From Streptomyces agglomeratus (GTDB lineage: Bacteria; Actinomycetota; Actinomycetes; Streptomycetales; Streptomycetaceae), in assembly GCF_001746415.1 (NCBI RefSeq), contig NZ_MEHJ01000001.1, positions 2,315,001 to 2,379,000 of the forward strand: a stretch of DNA of 64,000 nt. The letters run 5' to 3'. Position 1 is the first letter of the stretch, and every line of letters starts with the position of its first letter. The notes beneath the pieces are model-generated. The model did no database searches and was not told the DNA's origin. It was given only the letters and a program-made list of their open reading frames with translations. This document shows positions 48,801 to 59,000 of the stretch, piece after piece. The position numbers and the translations under genes are program-made.

Positions 48801-49572
48801 ACTCCTGTGCCACCTCCGGACGTTCCACCGGCGGCGGCCATGCCCCCGGGCCGCCCTCCGGCCCGGCGCCCGCGCCGCCCCACGTGCCCGTCAGCCGCAT
48901 CGCGCCCGCGAGGTTGAGGTCCGGCCCGAAGCCCGGCACCGTGGCGGCGTTCCGGCGCAGCAGCTCCGCCAGGGGGCCGCCGGGTGACGCCTCGGCCGCC
49001 GCCCGCAGGGGTACGGCGAAACCGGCGGCCCGCCGCTCCGCGCAGAGCGCGGTGCCGAGCACGGCCAGCACGGCCCCCGTCTCCGCGTCCAGGACCGGCC
49101 CGCCCGATGCCGGCCCGCCGAGCCGCAGGGCGTCGCTGCCTGCCGTGCCCATGGCCAACTCGACCGCGTGGTCGACGAGATGGAAGCGGTCGGTCGCCGT
49201 GTAGGTGACCGGTACCGGTCTGAGGACCCGCGCCTCGCGCCAGCCGCCGGCCGGGAGTCGGACGTAAGTGCCCGTGTCGATCCGGTCCCGCGCCGAGACG
49301 GGGGCCGGCCGTACCCCGAGCCCTTCGGTCCGTACGAGCGCCAGATCCGTTTCCGGCAGGGGGACGATCGCGTCCTCCTCGGCCAGGCAGGTCCGCTCGC
49401 CCGGCGCGTGCACGACGACCCGGGTCAGGCCGTCGACGGCCTCGTGGCTGGTGACGACGGTGCCCCGGTCGTCCGCGACGAACCCGGTCCCGCGCGGGCG
49501 CCCCGCCAGATCGCAGAGCCGCACCAGCGTGACCTCGGGGGACGGCGGCAACGGCGTCCCGCGTACCGCCAT
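45837..49572 (-). CDS. Trypsin-like protease/STAND NTPase giant protein (frameshifted)
   Basis: Two frames together encode about 1245 residues. Residues about 1-210 form a trypsin-like domain with His in VVTSHEAV, Asp in ETDLALVR and Ser in PASGGPVLD. A P-loop follows, GDPGTGRTT (about 277-285), in which Arg replaces the Walker A Lys. A long helical, HEAT-like remainder runs to the C-terminus. Near 48702-48711 the frame shifts (one base too few, or two too many): the frame carrying GRTTELAALAR must switch to the one reading DAGGPEPAPTLRLRG. The ATG at 49570-49572 has GGGAGG upstream. It lies between truB and ribF. Either a sequence error or a real break is possible; the function is unknown. 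Confidence 0.65.
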
Positions 49573-49735
49573 CGCCGTACCTCCCACCGTGCCCGTGACA
49601 CGACCGTAGGCCGGTGGTGATCAGCAGGAGAAGGACGCACGGCGAAAGCGCCCCCCAGTGCACCCGTGGTTCACTCCGAGCGCCCGCCCGAAGGGGTGAA
49701 TCGGCGGTGCGGGGTGGAGAGACTTCCCCAGGGGG

Positions 49736-49775
49736 ATCGTGGAGCGGGCAGCCGACGGGCTGTCCGCTCCACGAT
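49736..49775 (-). terminator. Terminator after truB
   Basis: An 18-base stem (ATCGTGGAGCGGGCAGCC and partner at 49758-49775, one G-T wobble) with a 4-base loop, about 60 bases past the truB stop. Confidence 0.85.
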
Positions 49776-49836
49776 GGGGGCGGACAGCCGGCGTCGGCGA
49801 TGCCCGTACGGGGCCGGGTGGTGCCCGGACGACGCC

Positions 49837-50739
49837 TCAGCCGAAGACGGCGAGACTCTTCGCCTTGCCGCGGTTCTCCTCGACGAGTGCCAGGAACCGC
49901 CCCTCGGGTCCGAAGACCGCGACGGGGGTGGTGTCGTACGCCGGCATGTCGAGCCGTACGCCGTTGGTCACCAGGCCCGCGCGCCGCTCGTCCACGTCCC
50001 AGCGCGCGAAGGCCGCCGCGGCCGCTTCGGCGATGGGCATGACCGTGAGCTCCTCCTGGAGCTGCTCCAGCGTCTTCGCCGCGTCGAGCCCGTACGGGCC
50101 GACCCGGGTGCGCCGCAGCGCGGTCAGGTGACCGCCGACGCCGAGGCCGGCACCGAGGTCACGGGCGAGGGCGCGGATGTACGTACCGGAGGAGCAGACC
50201 ACGGAGACGACGAGGTCGACGACGGGCGTCCCGTCCTCGGCCACCGCCTCGCGCACGTCGTACACCTGGAAGGACGAGACGGTCACCGGGCGGGCCGGGA
50301 TCTCGAACTCCTCGCCCTCGCGCACGCGCGAGTACGACCGCTTGCCGTCGATCTTGATGGCGCTGACCTTGGACGGCACCTGCATGATGGCGCCGGTCAG
50401 CCCGGCGACACCCGCGTCGATGCCTTCCCTGGTCACGCCCGAGGCGTCGGCGGACGCGGTGATCTCGCCCTCCGCGTCGTCGGTGACCGTGGTCTGGCCG
50501 AGCCGGATCGTACCGAGGTACTCCTTCTCGGTCAGGGCGAGATGGCCGAGCAGCTTCGTCGCCTTCTCCACGCCGAGGACCAGGACGCCCGTCGCCATGG
50601 GATCGAGGGTGCCGGCGTGGCCGACGCGGCGGGTCTTGGCGATCCCCCGCATCTTGGCCACGACGTCGTGCGAAGTGAAGCCGGACGGCTTGTCGACGAT
50701 GACAAGGCCGTCCGGCGTCGTGGTGGTGCGCTTGTTCAT
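49837..50739 (-). CDS. truB: tRNA pseudouridine-55 synthase
   Basis: Converts U55 to pseudouridine in the T-loop of tRNAs. 300 residues. The catalytic Asp is in [12 protein letters not shown] (about 40-51). The N-terminal [17 protein letters not shown] and central [13 protein letters not shown] are typical, and the C-terminal part has the usual PUA-like extension. Its start overlaps the rbfA stop by four bases (ATGA). Confidence 0.96.
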   Translation of the reverse strand: MNKRTTTTPDGLVIVDKPSGFTSHDVVAKMRGIAKTRRVGHAGTLDPMATGVLVLGVEKATKLLGHLALTEKEYLGTIRLGQTTVTDDAEGEITASADASGVTREGIDAGVAGLTGAIMQVPSKVSAIKIDGKRSYSRVREGEEFEIPARPVTVSSFQVYDVREAVAEDGTPVVDLVVSVVCSSGTYIRALARDLGAGLGVGGHLTALRRTRVGPYGLDAAKTLEQLQEELTVMPIAEAAAAAFARWDVDERRAGLVTNGVRLDMPAYDTTPVAVFGPEGRFLALVEENRGKAKSLAVFG

Positions 50740-51215
50740 TCGGCGGTTTCGCCCTCGTCCTCGGCTTCGTCGTCGGCCTCAGTGTCCTCGTCGTCGTCCT
50801 CGGGCTTGCGGTACGGGTCGGCCTCGCCGGCGTACGTCTTGCCCGTCGACACCTGGCGCACCTCGGCGTCCTTGGCGCGCGCCTTGTCGAGGAGGTCCTC
50901 GATCGTGCGCGCGTTGTCCGGGAGGGCGTCGGCGACGAAGGCCAGCGACGGCGTGTGCCGCACACCGGTCTGCCGGCCGACCTCGGAGCGCAGGACACCC
51001 TTGGCGCTCTCCAGGGCGGCGGCCGAGGCGGCGCGCGCTTCGTCGTCGCCGTAGACCGTGTAGAAGACCGTGGCCTCCCGCAGGTCACCGGTGACCCGGG
51101 CGTCCGTGATGGTCACGAACCCCAGTCGCGGATCCTTGATTCGCCGGTCCAGGGTCTCCGCGACCACGACCTGGATGCGATCGGCCAGCTTGCGGGCCCG
51201 CGCTTTGTCGGTCAC
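50736..51215 (-). CDS. rbfA: Ribosome-binding factor A
   Basis: A KH-fold 30S maturation factor. 159 residues: the core is about 1-115 ([46 protein letters not shown]) and the C-terminal tail is strongly acidic. The GTG start lies 33 bases downstream of the DUF503 stop. It is coupled to truB. Confidence 0.95.
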   Translation of the reverse strand: MTDKARARKLADRIQVVVAETLDRRIKDPRLGFVTITDARVTGDLREATVFYTVYGDDEARAASAAALESAKGVLRSEVGRQTGVRHTPSLAFVADALPDNARTIEDLLDKARAKDAEVRQVSTGKTYAGEADPYRKPEDDDEDTEADDEAEDEGETAE

Positions 51216-51248
51216 CGGTCCGTCTCCTCTTTCTGCTGCTGCTGAACT

Positions 51249-51542
51249 TCAGTCTTCGTCACCGTGCAGCCGCCGTCGTACCGACAGCAGCTCCACCTCG
51301 GGCCGGGCGGCGACCATGCGCTCGCACCGGTCCAGTACGTCTGTGAGGTGCCCTGTGTCCCCTGATACCACCGCCAGGCCGATCTCGACCCTGCGATGGA
51401 CATCCTGGTCCCCGACTTCAGCGACGCTCACCGCGAATTTCCGCTGGAGTTCGGCGACGATCGGGCGTACCACAGAGCGTTTCTCCTTCAGCGACCGTAC
51501 GTCGCCGAGGAGAAGGTCGAAGGACAGTGTCCCCACATACAT
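51249..51542 (-). CDS. DUF503 family protein (YlxP-like)
   Basis: A 97-residue protein of the DUF503/YlxP family, regularly found between infB and rbfA: MYVGTLSFDLLLGDVRSLKEKR, interrupted here by its normal residues, with RVEIGLAVVSGDTGHLTDVLDRCERMV later. The start is taken at ATG 51540-51542. The upstream in-frame extension has no coding signs. Function is not established; the context suggests ribosome assembly. Confidence 0.9.
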   Translation of the reverse strand: MYVGTLSFDLLLGDVRSLKEKRSVVRPIVAELQRKFAVSVAEVGDQDVHRRVEIGLAVVSGDTGHLTDVLDRCERMVAARPEVELLSVRRRLHGDED

Positions 51543-51658
51543 GTGTGTCCGGATGTCCCGCCGGTACGGGTTCGGTGGTCCGGGGGTGTCCCCCGGACTG
51601 GCACAGCCGTGCCCCGCCGGCCACGCGGCAGGGACACAAGAACCGTACACGCAACGGC

Positions 51659-51698
51659 CGGGGCCGCTCGACGGAATAATCTCCGCCGAGCGGCCCCG
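51659..51698 (-). terminator. Terminator after infB
   Basis: 12-base arms CGGGGCCGCTCG (51659-51670) and CGAGCGGCCCCG (51687-51698), with partial inner pairing (CGGA/TCCG), 27 bases past the infB stop. Read-through is needed for DUF503-rbfA-truB unless they have another promoter. Confidence 0.75.
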
Positions 51699-51724
51699 AC
51701 ACTGCACTCGCGTGGCTACACGGC

Positions 51725-54700
51725 TCAGCCGCGCGGCTTCTCGCGCATCTCGTACGTCGCGATGACGTCGTCGATCTTGATGTCGTTGAAGTTTCCGAGG
51801 TTGATACCGCCCTCGAAGCCTTCGCGGATCTCGGTGACGTCGTCCTTGAAGCGGCGCAGACCCTGGATGTTGAGGTCCTCGGCGATGACCTTGCCGTCGC
51901 GGATGAGGCGCGCCTTGGTGTTGCGCTTGACCTCTCCGGAGCGGACGAGAACACCGGCGATGTTGCCCAGCTTGGACGAGCGGAAGATCTCGCGGATCTC
52001 CGCCGTGCCGAGCTCGACCTCTTCGTACTCCGGCTTGAGCATGCCCTTGAGGGCCGCTTCGATCTCTTCGATCGCCTGGTAGATGACCGAGTAGTACCGG
52101 ACGTCGACACCCTCGCGGTCCGCCATCTGCGCGGCGCGGCCGGCAGCTCGGACGTTGAAGCCGATGACGATGGCGTCGGAGCCCATCGCCAGGTCGATGT
52201 CGGACTCGGTGACCGCACCCACACCGCGGTGCAGGACCCGGATCTCAACCTCTTCACCGACGTCGAGCTGGAGCAGCGAGGACTCGAGAGCCTCCACCGA
52301 ACCGGACGCGTCGCCCTTGATGATGATGTTGAGGTCCTGGACCAGACCGGCCTTGAGCACCTTGTCGAGGTCCTCGAGGGACACCCGGCGGGTGCGCTTG
52401 GCGAAGGCGGCGTTGCGCTCACGCGCAGCACGCTTCTCGGCGATCTGGCGGGCCGTACGGTCCTCGTCGACGACCAGGAAGTTGTCGCCGGCGCCGGGGA
52501 CGTTGGTGAGACCCAGGACCAGGACGGGGGTCGACGGACCCGCTTCCTCGACGTTGTTGCCGTTGTCGTCGAGCATCGCGCGGACTCGGCCGTAGGCGTC
52601 ACCGGCGACCATCGTGTCACCGACGCGGAGCGTTCCGCGCTGGACGAGCACGGTGGCGACGGCGCCGCGGCCCTTGTCGAGGTGGGCCTCGATCGCAATA
52701 CCCTGCGCGTCCATCTCGGCGTTCGCCCGGAGGTCGAGCGACGCGTCGGCGGTGAGGATCACGGCTTCGAGCAGCTGCTCGATGTGGAGACCCTGGCGCG
52801 CGGAGATGTCGACGAACATCGTGTCGCCGCCGTACTCCTCGGCCACCAGACCGAACTCGGTGAGCTGACCGCGCACCTTGGTCGGGTCGGCACCCTCGAC
52901 GTCGATCTTGTTGACCGCGACCACGATCGGCACACCGGCCGCCTTGGCGTGGTTCAGCGCCTCGATCGTCTGCGGCATCACACCGTCGTTCGCCGCGACC
53001 ACGAGGATCGCGATGTCGGTGGACTTCGCACCACGGGCACGCATGGCGGTGAACGCCTCGTGACCGGGGTGTCGATGAAGGTGATGGCGCGCTCTTCACC
53101 GTTGACCTCGGTGGCGACCTGGTACGCACCGATGTGCTGCGTAATACCGCCGGCCTCGCCCGCAACGACGTTCGTCTTGCGGATCGCGTCCAGCAGTCGG
53201 GTCTTACCGTGGTCGACGTGACCCATGACGGTCACGACCGGCGGACGGGAGACGAGCATGTCCTCGCCGCCCTCGTCCTCACCGAACTCGATGGAGAACG
53301 ACTCGAGAAGCTCGCGGTCCTCCTCCTCCGGGCTGACGATCTCCAGGATGAAGTTCATCTCTTCGGCGAGGAGCTTGAGCGTCTCGTCGGAGACGGACTG
53401 CGTGGCAGTGACCATCTCGCCGAGGTTCATCATCACGCCGACGAGCGACGCCGGGTTGGCGTTGATCTTCTCGGCGAAGTCGGTGAGCGAGGCACCGCGC
53501 GACAGACGGACGGTCTGTCCGTTGCCGCGAGGCAGCATCACGCCGCCTACCGACGGGGCCTGCATGGCCTCGTACTCCTGGCGCCTCTGCCTCTTCGACT
53601 TACGGCCACGACGCGCCGGACCGCCGGGGCGGCCGAACGCACCCTGCGTGCCACCACGGGCACCGGGACCGCCGGGACGTCCACCGAAGCCGGGACGACC
53701 GCCGAAGCCGCCGCCACCGCCGGGACGACCCGCGCCGCCACCGCCACCGGGACCACCGGGACGGCCGGCGAAGCCGCCGCCGCCACCGCCGGGACCGGCC
53801 GGACGGCCGGCGAAGCCGCCGCCACCGGGACGACCGCCGCCGCCTGCCGGACGGCCACCGGGGCCGCCGGGGCCACGGCCACCGCCGCCAGGACCGCCAC
53901 CGGGACGGGGGCTGGCCGCGGGACGCTGCGGCATCATGCCGGGGTTCGGACGGTTACCGCCCGCAGCACCGCCGGGCCCTCCAGGACGTGCGCCGCCCTG
54001 CGGACGGGGCATGCCACCGGGGGTGGGACGAGCGCCGCCACCCTGGCCCTGCGGACGCGGAGCGCCGCCGGGAGCACCCTGCGGACGCGGGGCGCCACCG
54101 GGGGCGCCGGCACCGCCGGGACGCGGGGCGCCACCCGGACGGGGCGTCTGCGGACGCGCCATGCCGGTGGAGCCACCAGAGGTGAACGGGTTGTTGCCCG
54201 GACGGGGACCCGCGGGGCGGGCGCCGCCGGGACGGGGGGCCTGCTGGCCACCGGGGCGGGCGGGACGCTCGCCACCACGGCGGTCGTCACGCTGGCCGCC
54301 GTCACGCTGACCGGCGTCACGCTGGCCGGCCGGGGCCGGACGGGCGGGACGGGGGCCGGGCGTGGCACCCGCGGGACGCGGGGCCTGCTGGGGCTGCGCG
54401 GGGGCAGCCGGTGCCTGTGCCTGCTGGGCCGGCTCGGGAGCCGAGAACTCAGCTGCGGGGACCGGAGCCGCCGGAGCGGGCTTGGCCGGCGCGGGCTTCG
54501 GACCCGGACGCGGGGCACCGGACGGCGCGGACGCCGGCGGCGTGCTCGCGGGGGCCTCAGCGACAGCCGGCTTGGGGGCCGGTGCGCCGGGCTTCGGGGC
54601 ACCCGGACGTGCCGCCTGGGCCGGGGAGGGCGCAGACGAGGGGGCCGCCGGAGACGGCTTCGCGGGCGTCGCCTTACGCGGCGCGCCCGGCTTTGCTGCG

Positions 54701-54879
54701 GACTTGCCGGCGTTGCCGCCGGGACCCTGCAGTGCGTCAGTCAGTTTGCGTACAACCGGCGCCTCGATCGTCGAGGACGCCGAACGGACGAATTCGCCAA
54801 GTTCTTGGAGCTTGGCCATGACGACCTTGCTCTCCACACCGAACTCCTTGGCGAGTTCGTAAACCCGGACCTTTGCCAC
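51725..54879 (-). CDS. infB: Translation initiation factor IF-2 (apparent one-base frameshift)
   Basis: The GTPase that brings initiator tRNA to the 30S subunit. About 1051 residues if one missing base is restored: an IF2_N domain at the N-terminus ([16 protein letters not shown]), a long Pro/Ala/Gly-rich region with Arg-Gly repeats, a second IF2_N, then the G domain ([12 protein letters not shown]) and the C-terminal domains. At 53064-53065 one C is missing within the G3 motif (expected DTPGHE), so the frame breaks at FIDTP. Both halves are otherwise intact. As infB is essential, this is most likely a sequence error. GTG start with AAGGAG upstream. Confidence 0.93.
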
Positions 54880-54892
54880 TTCGCTCCTTTTA

Positions 54893-54961
54893 GGTCCGGG
54901 TTACCGCCGGACCGTCGCTACTTCATGGGCGTACTCATCGCGTACTCATCGAGTGCTCATC
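54893..54961 (-). promoter_or_regulatory. infB leader: hairpin and tandem 11-mers
   Basis: On the transcribed strand, three tandem 11-base units (two exact, one degenerate; core GATGAGTACGC, 54929-54961) are followed by a 7-base-stem hairpin (GGTCCGG/CCGGACC, 54893-54913) that abuts the AAGGAG site. This may modulate infB translation or read-through from ylxR. Confidence 0.5.
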
Positions 54962-55026
54962 GCAATCTCGACCTACTTCCAACTCGCGAGGTACCTGACC
55001 GCACGGTTATCCGTGCCGTTCTCTTC

Positions 55027-55311
55027 TTACGGTGTAGCTGTTGCCTGCTCGACAAACCGGCTCAGAGCCGTTGTGCCGAGCGGTGCCCGGCCCCGAAAGG
55101 CCCGGGGAAACGCCCGGCGGCGGACCGCCAGGGCGAGACACGCAGGGGCGGGGTGAATGTACGCACCCCGGCCGGGCAGCGTACCGCGAGGATCGGGGAC
55201 ACATTCACCCTCGATCTCCACGATGCGCAGCAGATCGCGCTTGGCCGCTCGCTCCCGGCATCCCACACAGGTTCGCTCAGGGCACACGCGGGCATGCGTC
55301 CGGCCAGACAC
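55027..55311 (-). CDS. ylxR: YlxR (DUF448) RNA-binding protein
   Basis: A 94-residue basic protein with the YlxR motif CVGCRERAAKRDLLRIV (about 13-29) and GRGAYIHP. YlxR-type proteins bind RNA and have been linked to RNase P activity. The GTG start at 55309-55311 has GGGGAGG about 12 bases upstream. It lies between nusA and infB, the conserved order. Confidence 0.92.
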   Translation of the reverse strand: MSGRTHARVCPERTCVGCRERAAKRDLLRIVEIEGECVPDPRGTLPGRGAYIHPAPACLALAVRRRAFPRAFRGRAPLGTTALSRFVEQATATP

Positions 55312-55386
55312 TATTAAGTCTACCTCCCCGCGGCGACCTCGCCCCATGGGGGCAGAAATCGAACGGTTGTTGTCGTAAAACGTGTC

Positions 55387-56379
55387 TCAGTCCTGGTCCG
55401 AGGGCTGCTCGGTGTCGGACCGGATATCGATGCGCCAGCCGGTCAGCCTGGCGGCGAGGCGGGCGTTCTGGCCCTCCTTGCCGATGGCCAGCGACAGCTG
55501 GTAGTCGGGCACGGTCACCCGGGCGGAGCGGGCGGCCATGTCCACGACCTCGACCTTGCTGACGCGCGCGGGCGACAGGGCGTTGGCCACCATCTCGGCC
55601 GGGTCGTCCGACCAGTCCACGATGTCGATCTTCTCGCCGTGCAGCTCGGCCATGACATTGCGCACACGGCCGCCCATCGGGCCGATGCAGGCGCCCTTCG
55701 GGTTCAGACCCGAGCGGGTCGAGCGTACGGCGATCTTGGAGCGGTGGCCGGCCTCGCGGGCGATGGCCTCGATGACGACTGAACCGTCGGCGATCTCCGG
55801 GACCTCGAGAGCGAAGAGCTTCTTCACGAGGTTCGGGTGCGTGCGGGAAAGCGTCACGGACGGGCCGCGCATGCCCTTGGCCACCCGTACGACGTACGAC
55901 CGCAGACGCAGACCGTGCGTGTACTCCTCGCCCGGCACCTGCTCCTGCACCGGCAGGATGGCTTCGAGCTTGCCGATGTCGACGAGGACGTTCTTGGGGT
56001 CCCTGCCCTGCTGGACGACGCCGGTGACGACATCGCCCTCGTGGCCCGCGTACTCACCGAAGGTCCGGTCGTCCTCGGCGTCGCGCAGACGCTGGAGGAT
56101 GACCTGCTTGGCGGTACTGGCCGCGATCCGTCCGAAGTCGGACGGGGTGTCGTCGAATTCCTTGGGCTCCTGGCCCTCTTCCAGGTCGGCCGGGTCTTCC
56201 TTCGCCCAGACCGTCACATGGCCGCTCTCACGGTTCAGTTCCACGCGCGCGCGGCGGTGGCTTCCCTCGGTGCGGTGGTACGCGATGAGGAGGGCCGATT
56301 CGATCGCCTCGACCATCAGGTCGAAGGAGATCTCCTTTTCCTTCGCCAAGCCCTTCAGGAGCTTTACGTCGATATCCAT
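55387..56379 (-). CDS. nusA: Transcription termination/antitermination factor NusA
   Basis: Binds RNA polymerase and nascent RNA to control pausing, termination and antitermination. 330 residues: the N-terminal polymerase-binding domain, an S1 domain (about 105-175) and two KH domains with GPMGGRVR (about 233-240) and [11 protein letters not shown] (about 300-310). It lacks the C-terminal acidic repeats of enterobacterial NusA, as is normal in Gram-positive bacteria. It starts two bases after the rimP stop. Confidence 0.96.
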   Translation of the reverse strand: MDIDVKLLKGLAKEKEISFDLMVEAIESALLIAYHRTEGSHRRARVELNRESGHVTVWAKEDPADLEEGQEPKEFDDTPSDFGRIAASTAKQVILQRLRDAEDDRTFGEYAGHEGDVVTGVVQQGRDPKNVLVDIGKLEAILPVQEQVPGEEYTHGLRLRSYVVRVAKGMRGPSVTLSRTHPNLVKKLFALEVPEIADGSVVIEAIAREAGHRSKIAVRSTRSGLNPKGACIGPMGGRVRNVMAELHGEKIDIVDWSDDPAEMVANALSPARVSKVEVVDMAARSARVTVPDYQLSLAIGKEGQNARLAARLTGWRIDIRSDTEQPSDQD

Positions 56380-56381
56380 GG

Positions 56382-56879
56382 CTACGCCTCCTCTTCCTTC
56401 TTGTCCTTGCGGCTGAACTCGATCTCCACCCGGGCCTTGGCGATGTCCGCGAAGGCGACCCGGCGGGCGGTGGGCTTGCGGCCCTTCACGCCCGGCACTT
56501 CGAGGTCGAGCCCCTCGTCGTCCACGGTCAGAATGCGTGCGACCAGCTCGGTGGCGTCGTTCAGCGTGAGCTTGGCGAGGCGGCCGGTGGCCCGTACGTA
56601 GTGGCGGTGCTCGGACAGCGGGCGGTCGGCGCCCGGGGAGCTGACTTCGAGGACGTACTCGCCCTCGCCCATCGCGTCCGTCTCGTCGAGCTTCTCGGAG
56701 ATGGCGCGGCTCAGATCCGCGCAGGTGTCGAGTTCCACGCCTTCGTCGGAGTCGACGACGATCCTCAGCTGGCGGCGCCTGCCGGCCCGGGACACCTCGA
56801 TGTCCTCCAGATCGAGGCCCTCCGCGCTGACCAGTGGCTCCAGGAGTGCGCGCAGCCTGTCGCTCTGGGTGGTGCTCAT
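56382..56879 (-). CDS. rimP: Ribosome maturation factor RimP
   Basis: A 30S assembly factor acting early on the 3' domain of 16S rRNA. 165 residues: an N-terminal alpha/beta domain and a C-terminal SH3-like domain ([28 protein letters not shown], here broken only by its normal residues). The ATG at 56877-56879 begins the minus-strand rimP-nusA-ylxR-infB unit. Confidence 0.94.
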   Translation of the reverse strand: MSTTQSDRLRALLEPLVSAEGLDLEDIEVSRAGRRRQLRIVVDSDEGVELDTCADLSRAISEKLDETDAMGEGEYVLEVSSPGADRPLSEHRHYVRATGRLAKLTLNDATELVARILTVDDEGLDLEVPGVKGRKPTARRVAFADIAKARVEIEFSRKDKKEEEA

Positions 56880-57033
56880 CCGGGTGACTCCTCGGCCGCG
56901 TGTGCTGTTGTGTGGATCGTCGCGTGTCAGATCAAAGGGTATCCGGTCCCGAGGGGTGTTGCCGTCCGCCTGCCGGGGAGCCGCGGGTACGCTCGCCTGC
57001 GGTGATCACCGCAGAGGCCCGAGGGAGACACAG

Positions 57034-57543
57034 GTGCGGCGCACGGAAACCACACGCAGGGGTGCGCTCGCGGCGACCGGGGCCGCCGCCGCCGCGCTGC
57101 TGACCGGCGGATGTGCGGGCGATCCGGCGCCGCGCGGCCGGGAAGGATCCACGGCCGGCACCGTGGCCGCCGCCGCGCGGGCGGAGGCGGCGCTGCGCAG
57201 GGCTTCAGCCCGGGCCCGCCGCACCCTGCTGGCGCGGTACGACGCCGTCATCGCCGCGCACCCCTCCGCCGCCGGCCGGCTGGAGCCGCTGCGCGACGCG
57301 GTGGCCAGGCAGACGGACGCGCTGCGGGGAGAAGGCGCCGCGGGGCGTGCCCCGGTGCCCCCGGCCGTCGCCACGGAGCGCGCGGCCGCGCTGAAGGAGC
57401 TCGCCGCCGAGGAGCGGCGCGGCGCCGACGCGCACAGCGCGGCACTCCTGGACGCACCCCCGGAGCTGGCGCGGCTGCTGGCGTCCGTCGCCGCGGCCGG
57501 CGCCGCCCACGTGTATCTGCTGACCGAAGGGAGCGACGGGTGA
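57034..57543 (+). CDS. Tat-type lipoprotein
   Basis: A 169-residue exported lipoprotein. A twin-arginine-like stretch TTRRGALA (6-13) and the lipobox LTGGC with Cys27 mark the signal. The mature part is Ala/Arg-rich and helical (e.g. AVATERAAALKELAAEERRGADAHSAALL), resembling four-helix ferritin-like proteins. GAGGGAG precedes the GTG. It overlaps the downstream DUF4439 gene by four bases. The two may share a fold and work together; substrate unknown. Confidence 0.72.
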   Translation: MRRTETTRRGALAATGAAAAALLTGGCAGDPAPRGREGSTAGTVAAAARAEAALRRASARARRTLLARYDAVIAAHPSAAGRLEPLRDAVARQTDALRGEGAAGRAPVPPAVATERAAALKELAAEERRGADAHSAALLDAPPELARLLASVAAAGAAHVYLLTEGSDG

Positions 57544-58001
57544 GCGCGACGCCGACCACCACACAGGCGGTGGAGGCCGTGCAGGCCGCGCTGGCCGCCG
57601 AACATGCCGCCGTGTACGGGTACGGAGTCGTCGGCGGCCGGGTCGCCGACGAGCGCCGGGACGAGGCGCGCCAGGCGTACGACGCCCACCGCTCGCGGCG
57701 TGACGCGCTGGAGCGGACCGTGCGCGGGCTGGGCGCGGCCCCGGTGGCGGCGGCCGCCGCGTACGCCTTGCCGTTCCCCGTGCCGGACGGGGCGGCGGCC
57801 GTACGGCTCGCGGCCGAGCTGGAGGACCGGGTGGCCGGTGTCTACTCCGACGTCGTACGCGCCGCCACCGGCCCGTTGCGGCGCGAGGCGGCGGCGGCGC
57901 TGCGGGAGGCAGCGGTGCGGTCCGTGCGCTGGCGGGGGCGCGGCGTAGCCTTTCCCGGGCTCGCCGAGCTGACCACGCCGGCCACGAGCCGCAAGCAGTG
58001 A
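57540..58001 (+). CDS. Ferritin-like DUF4439 protein
   Basis: A 153-residue helical protein, AVEAVQAALAAEHAAVYGYGVVGG at the N-terminus, fitting the ferritin-like DUF4439 family of actinobacteria. The EHAAVYGYG segment carries potential metal ligands. The GTG start overlaps the lipoprotein stop, and the stop overlaps the next start. Function is not established. Confidence 0.8.
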   Translation: MSATPTTTQAVEAVQAALAAEHAAVYGYGVVGGRVADERRDEARQAYDAHRSRRDALERTVRGLGAAPVAAAAAYALPFPVPDGAAAVRLAAELEDRVAGVYSDVVRAATGPLRREAAAALREAAVRSVRWRGRGVAFPGLAELTTPATSRKQ

Positions 58002-58954
58002 GCTTTGAACCGGTTGTCGAACCGGCTTTTGAAACGGCCTTTGAAGGGGACACCACACGCATGCTTTTCGAACCGCCGCAGCGCCTCGTACGAGCGCTCG
58101 GCGAGGCGTACCCGGACGTGGCCGCCGACTGGCTGGGGCAGCTGCCCGAGCTGGCCGAAGAGGCCGTCGCGCGGCGGAAGTTGAGTGTCGAGCGGGTGCA
58201 GAACCCGGGCGGCAGGAGCAGCCTGGTCGTCCTCGTACGGCAGCAGGACGGCACCCCCGCGGCGCTCAAGATCGCCCCCGAGGCGGCCGGGCCCGCCGCG
58301 GAGCACGCGGCGCTGGCGCACTGGAACGGGTGGGGCGCGGTCCAGTTGCTGGACGGCGGCTACGGGGCCGGTGAGCTCCTGCTGGAGCGCCTCCACTCCG
58401 AGGTGTCGCTGCGCTCCCTGCCCGAGGCGAAGGCCCTGCTGGAGGCGGCCGGGATCGTTCGCCGGCTGTGGATCGAGCCGGCCCCCGGCCACCCCTTCGA
58501 GACCGTCGCCGAGCGCACGGCCCGCCAGGCGGCGGCGATGCGCTCGGCCGGCCCGGCCTTCGCTCCGCTGGTGGAGGCGGCCCTCGCGGCGCGCGACGAG
58601 CTGACGGCGTGCACCGACGAACTCCTGCTGCTGCACGGCAACTTCAGGCAGGGCAAGGTGCTCGCCGGCGACCGGGCGCCGTGGCTGGCGGTCGGTCCCG
58701 AGCCGCTGGTGGGCGAGCGGGCGTACGACCTGGCCCGGCTGGTCCGCGACCGGGTCGAGGACCTGGTGGCGACGGCGACGGGCGCGTCCGGCACCCGCCG
58801 CCGGGTGAACAAGCTGGCCGACTCGCTGGACGTGGACCGGGCGAGGCTGCACGGCTGGACGCTGTTCCGGGCGGTGGAGTCGGGCGTGCGGGCGTCGGCC
58901 GCCGGACGGCACCAGGACGCCGAACTGCTGCTGGAGTTCGCCGGCTGGCTGTAG
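57998..58954 (+). CDS. APH-family protein, probable pseudokinase
   Basis: A 318-residue protein of the streptomycin/hydroxyurea-type aminoglycoside phosphotransferase family. The normal kinase motifs are altered: the catalytic HGDxxxxN loop reads HGNFRQGK (213-220), so Asp is Asn and the metal Asn is Lys. The following IDP-type motif reads AVGPEP (about 229-234), with the metal-binding Asp lost. All three key residues are changed, so catalysis is unlikely. The GTG overlaps the previous stop; an ATG at 58061 is an alternative start. Confidence 0.78.
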   Translation: MSFEPVVEPAFETAFEGDTTRMLFEPPQRLVRALGEAYPDVAADWLGQLPELAEEAVARRKLSVERVQNPGGRSSLVVLVRQQDGTPAALKIAPEAAGPAAEHAALAHWNGWGAVQLLDGGYGAGELLLERLHSEVSLRSLPEAKALLEAAGIVRRLWIEPAPGHPFETVAERTARQAAAMRSAGPAFAPLVEAALAARDELTACTDELLLLHGNFRQGKVLAGDRAPWLAVGPEPLVGERAYDLARLVRDRVEDLVATATGASGTRRRVNKLADSLDVDRARLHGWTLFRAVESGVRASAAGRHQDAELLLEFAGWL

Positions 58955-59000
58955 CGGGGCCCGGCGGCTGCCGGAGCGCGCCCTTGCCGATGCCCCCCCC

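Noticed and set aside
45741..48917. A plus-strand frame of more than 1000 codons opposite the trypsin-STAND gene
   Set aside because: Arg/Gly/Pro-rich with no domain; the minus strand carries protease and P-loop motifs.
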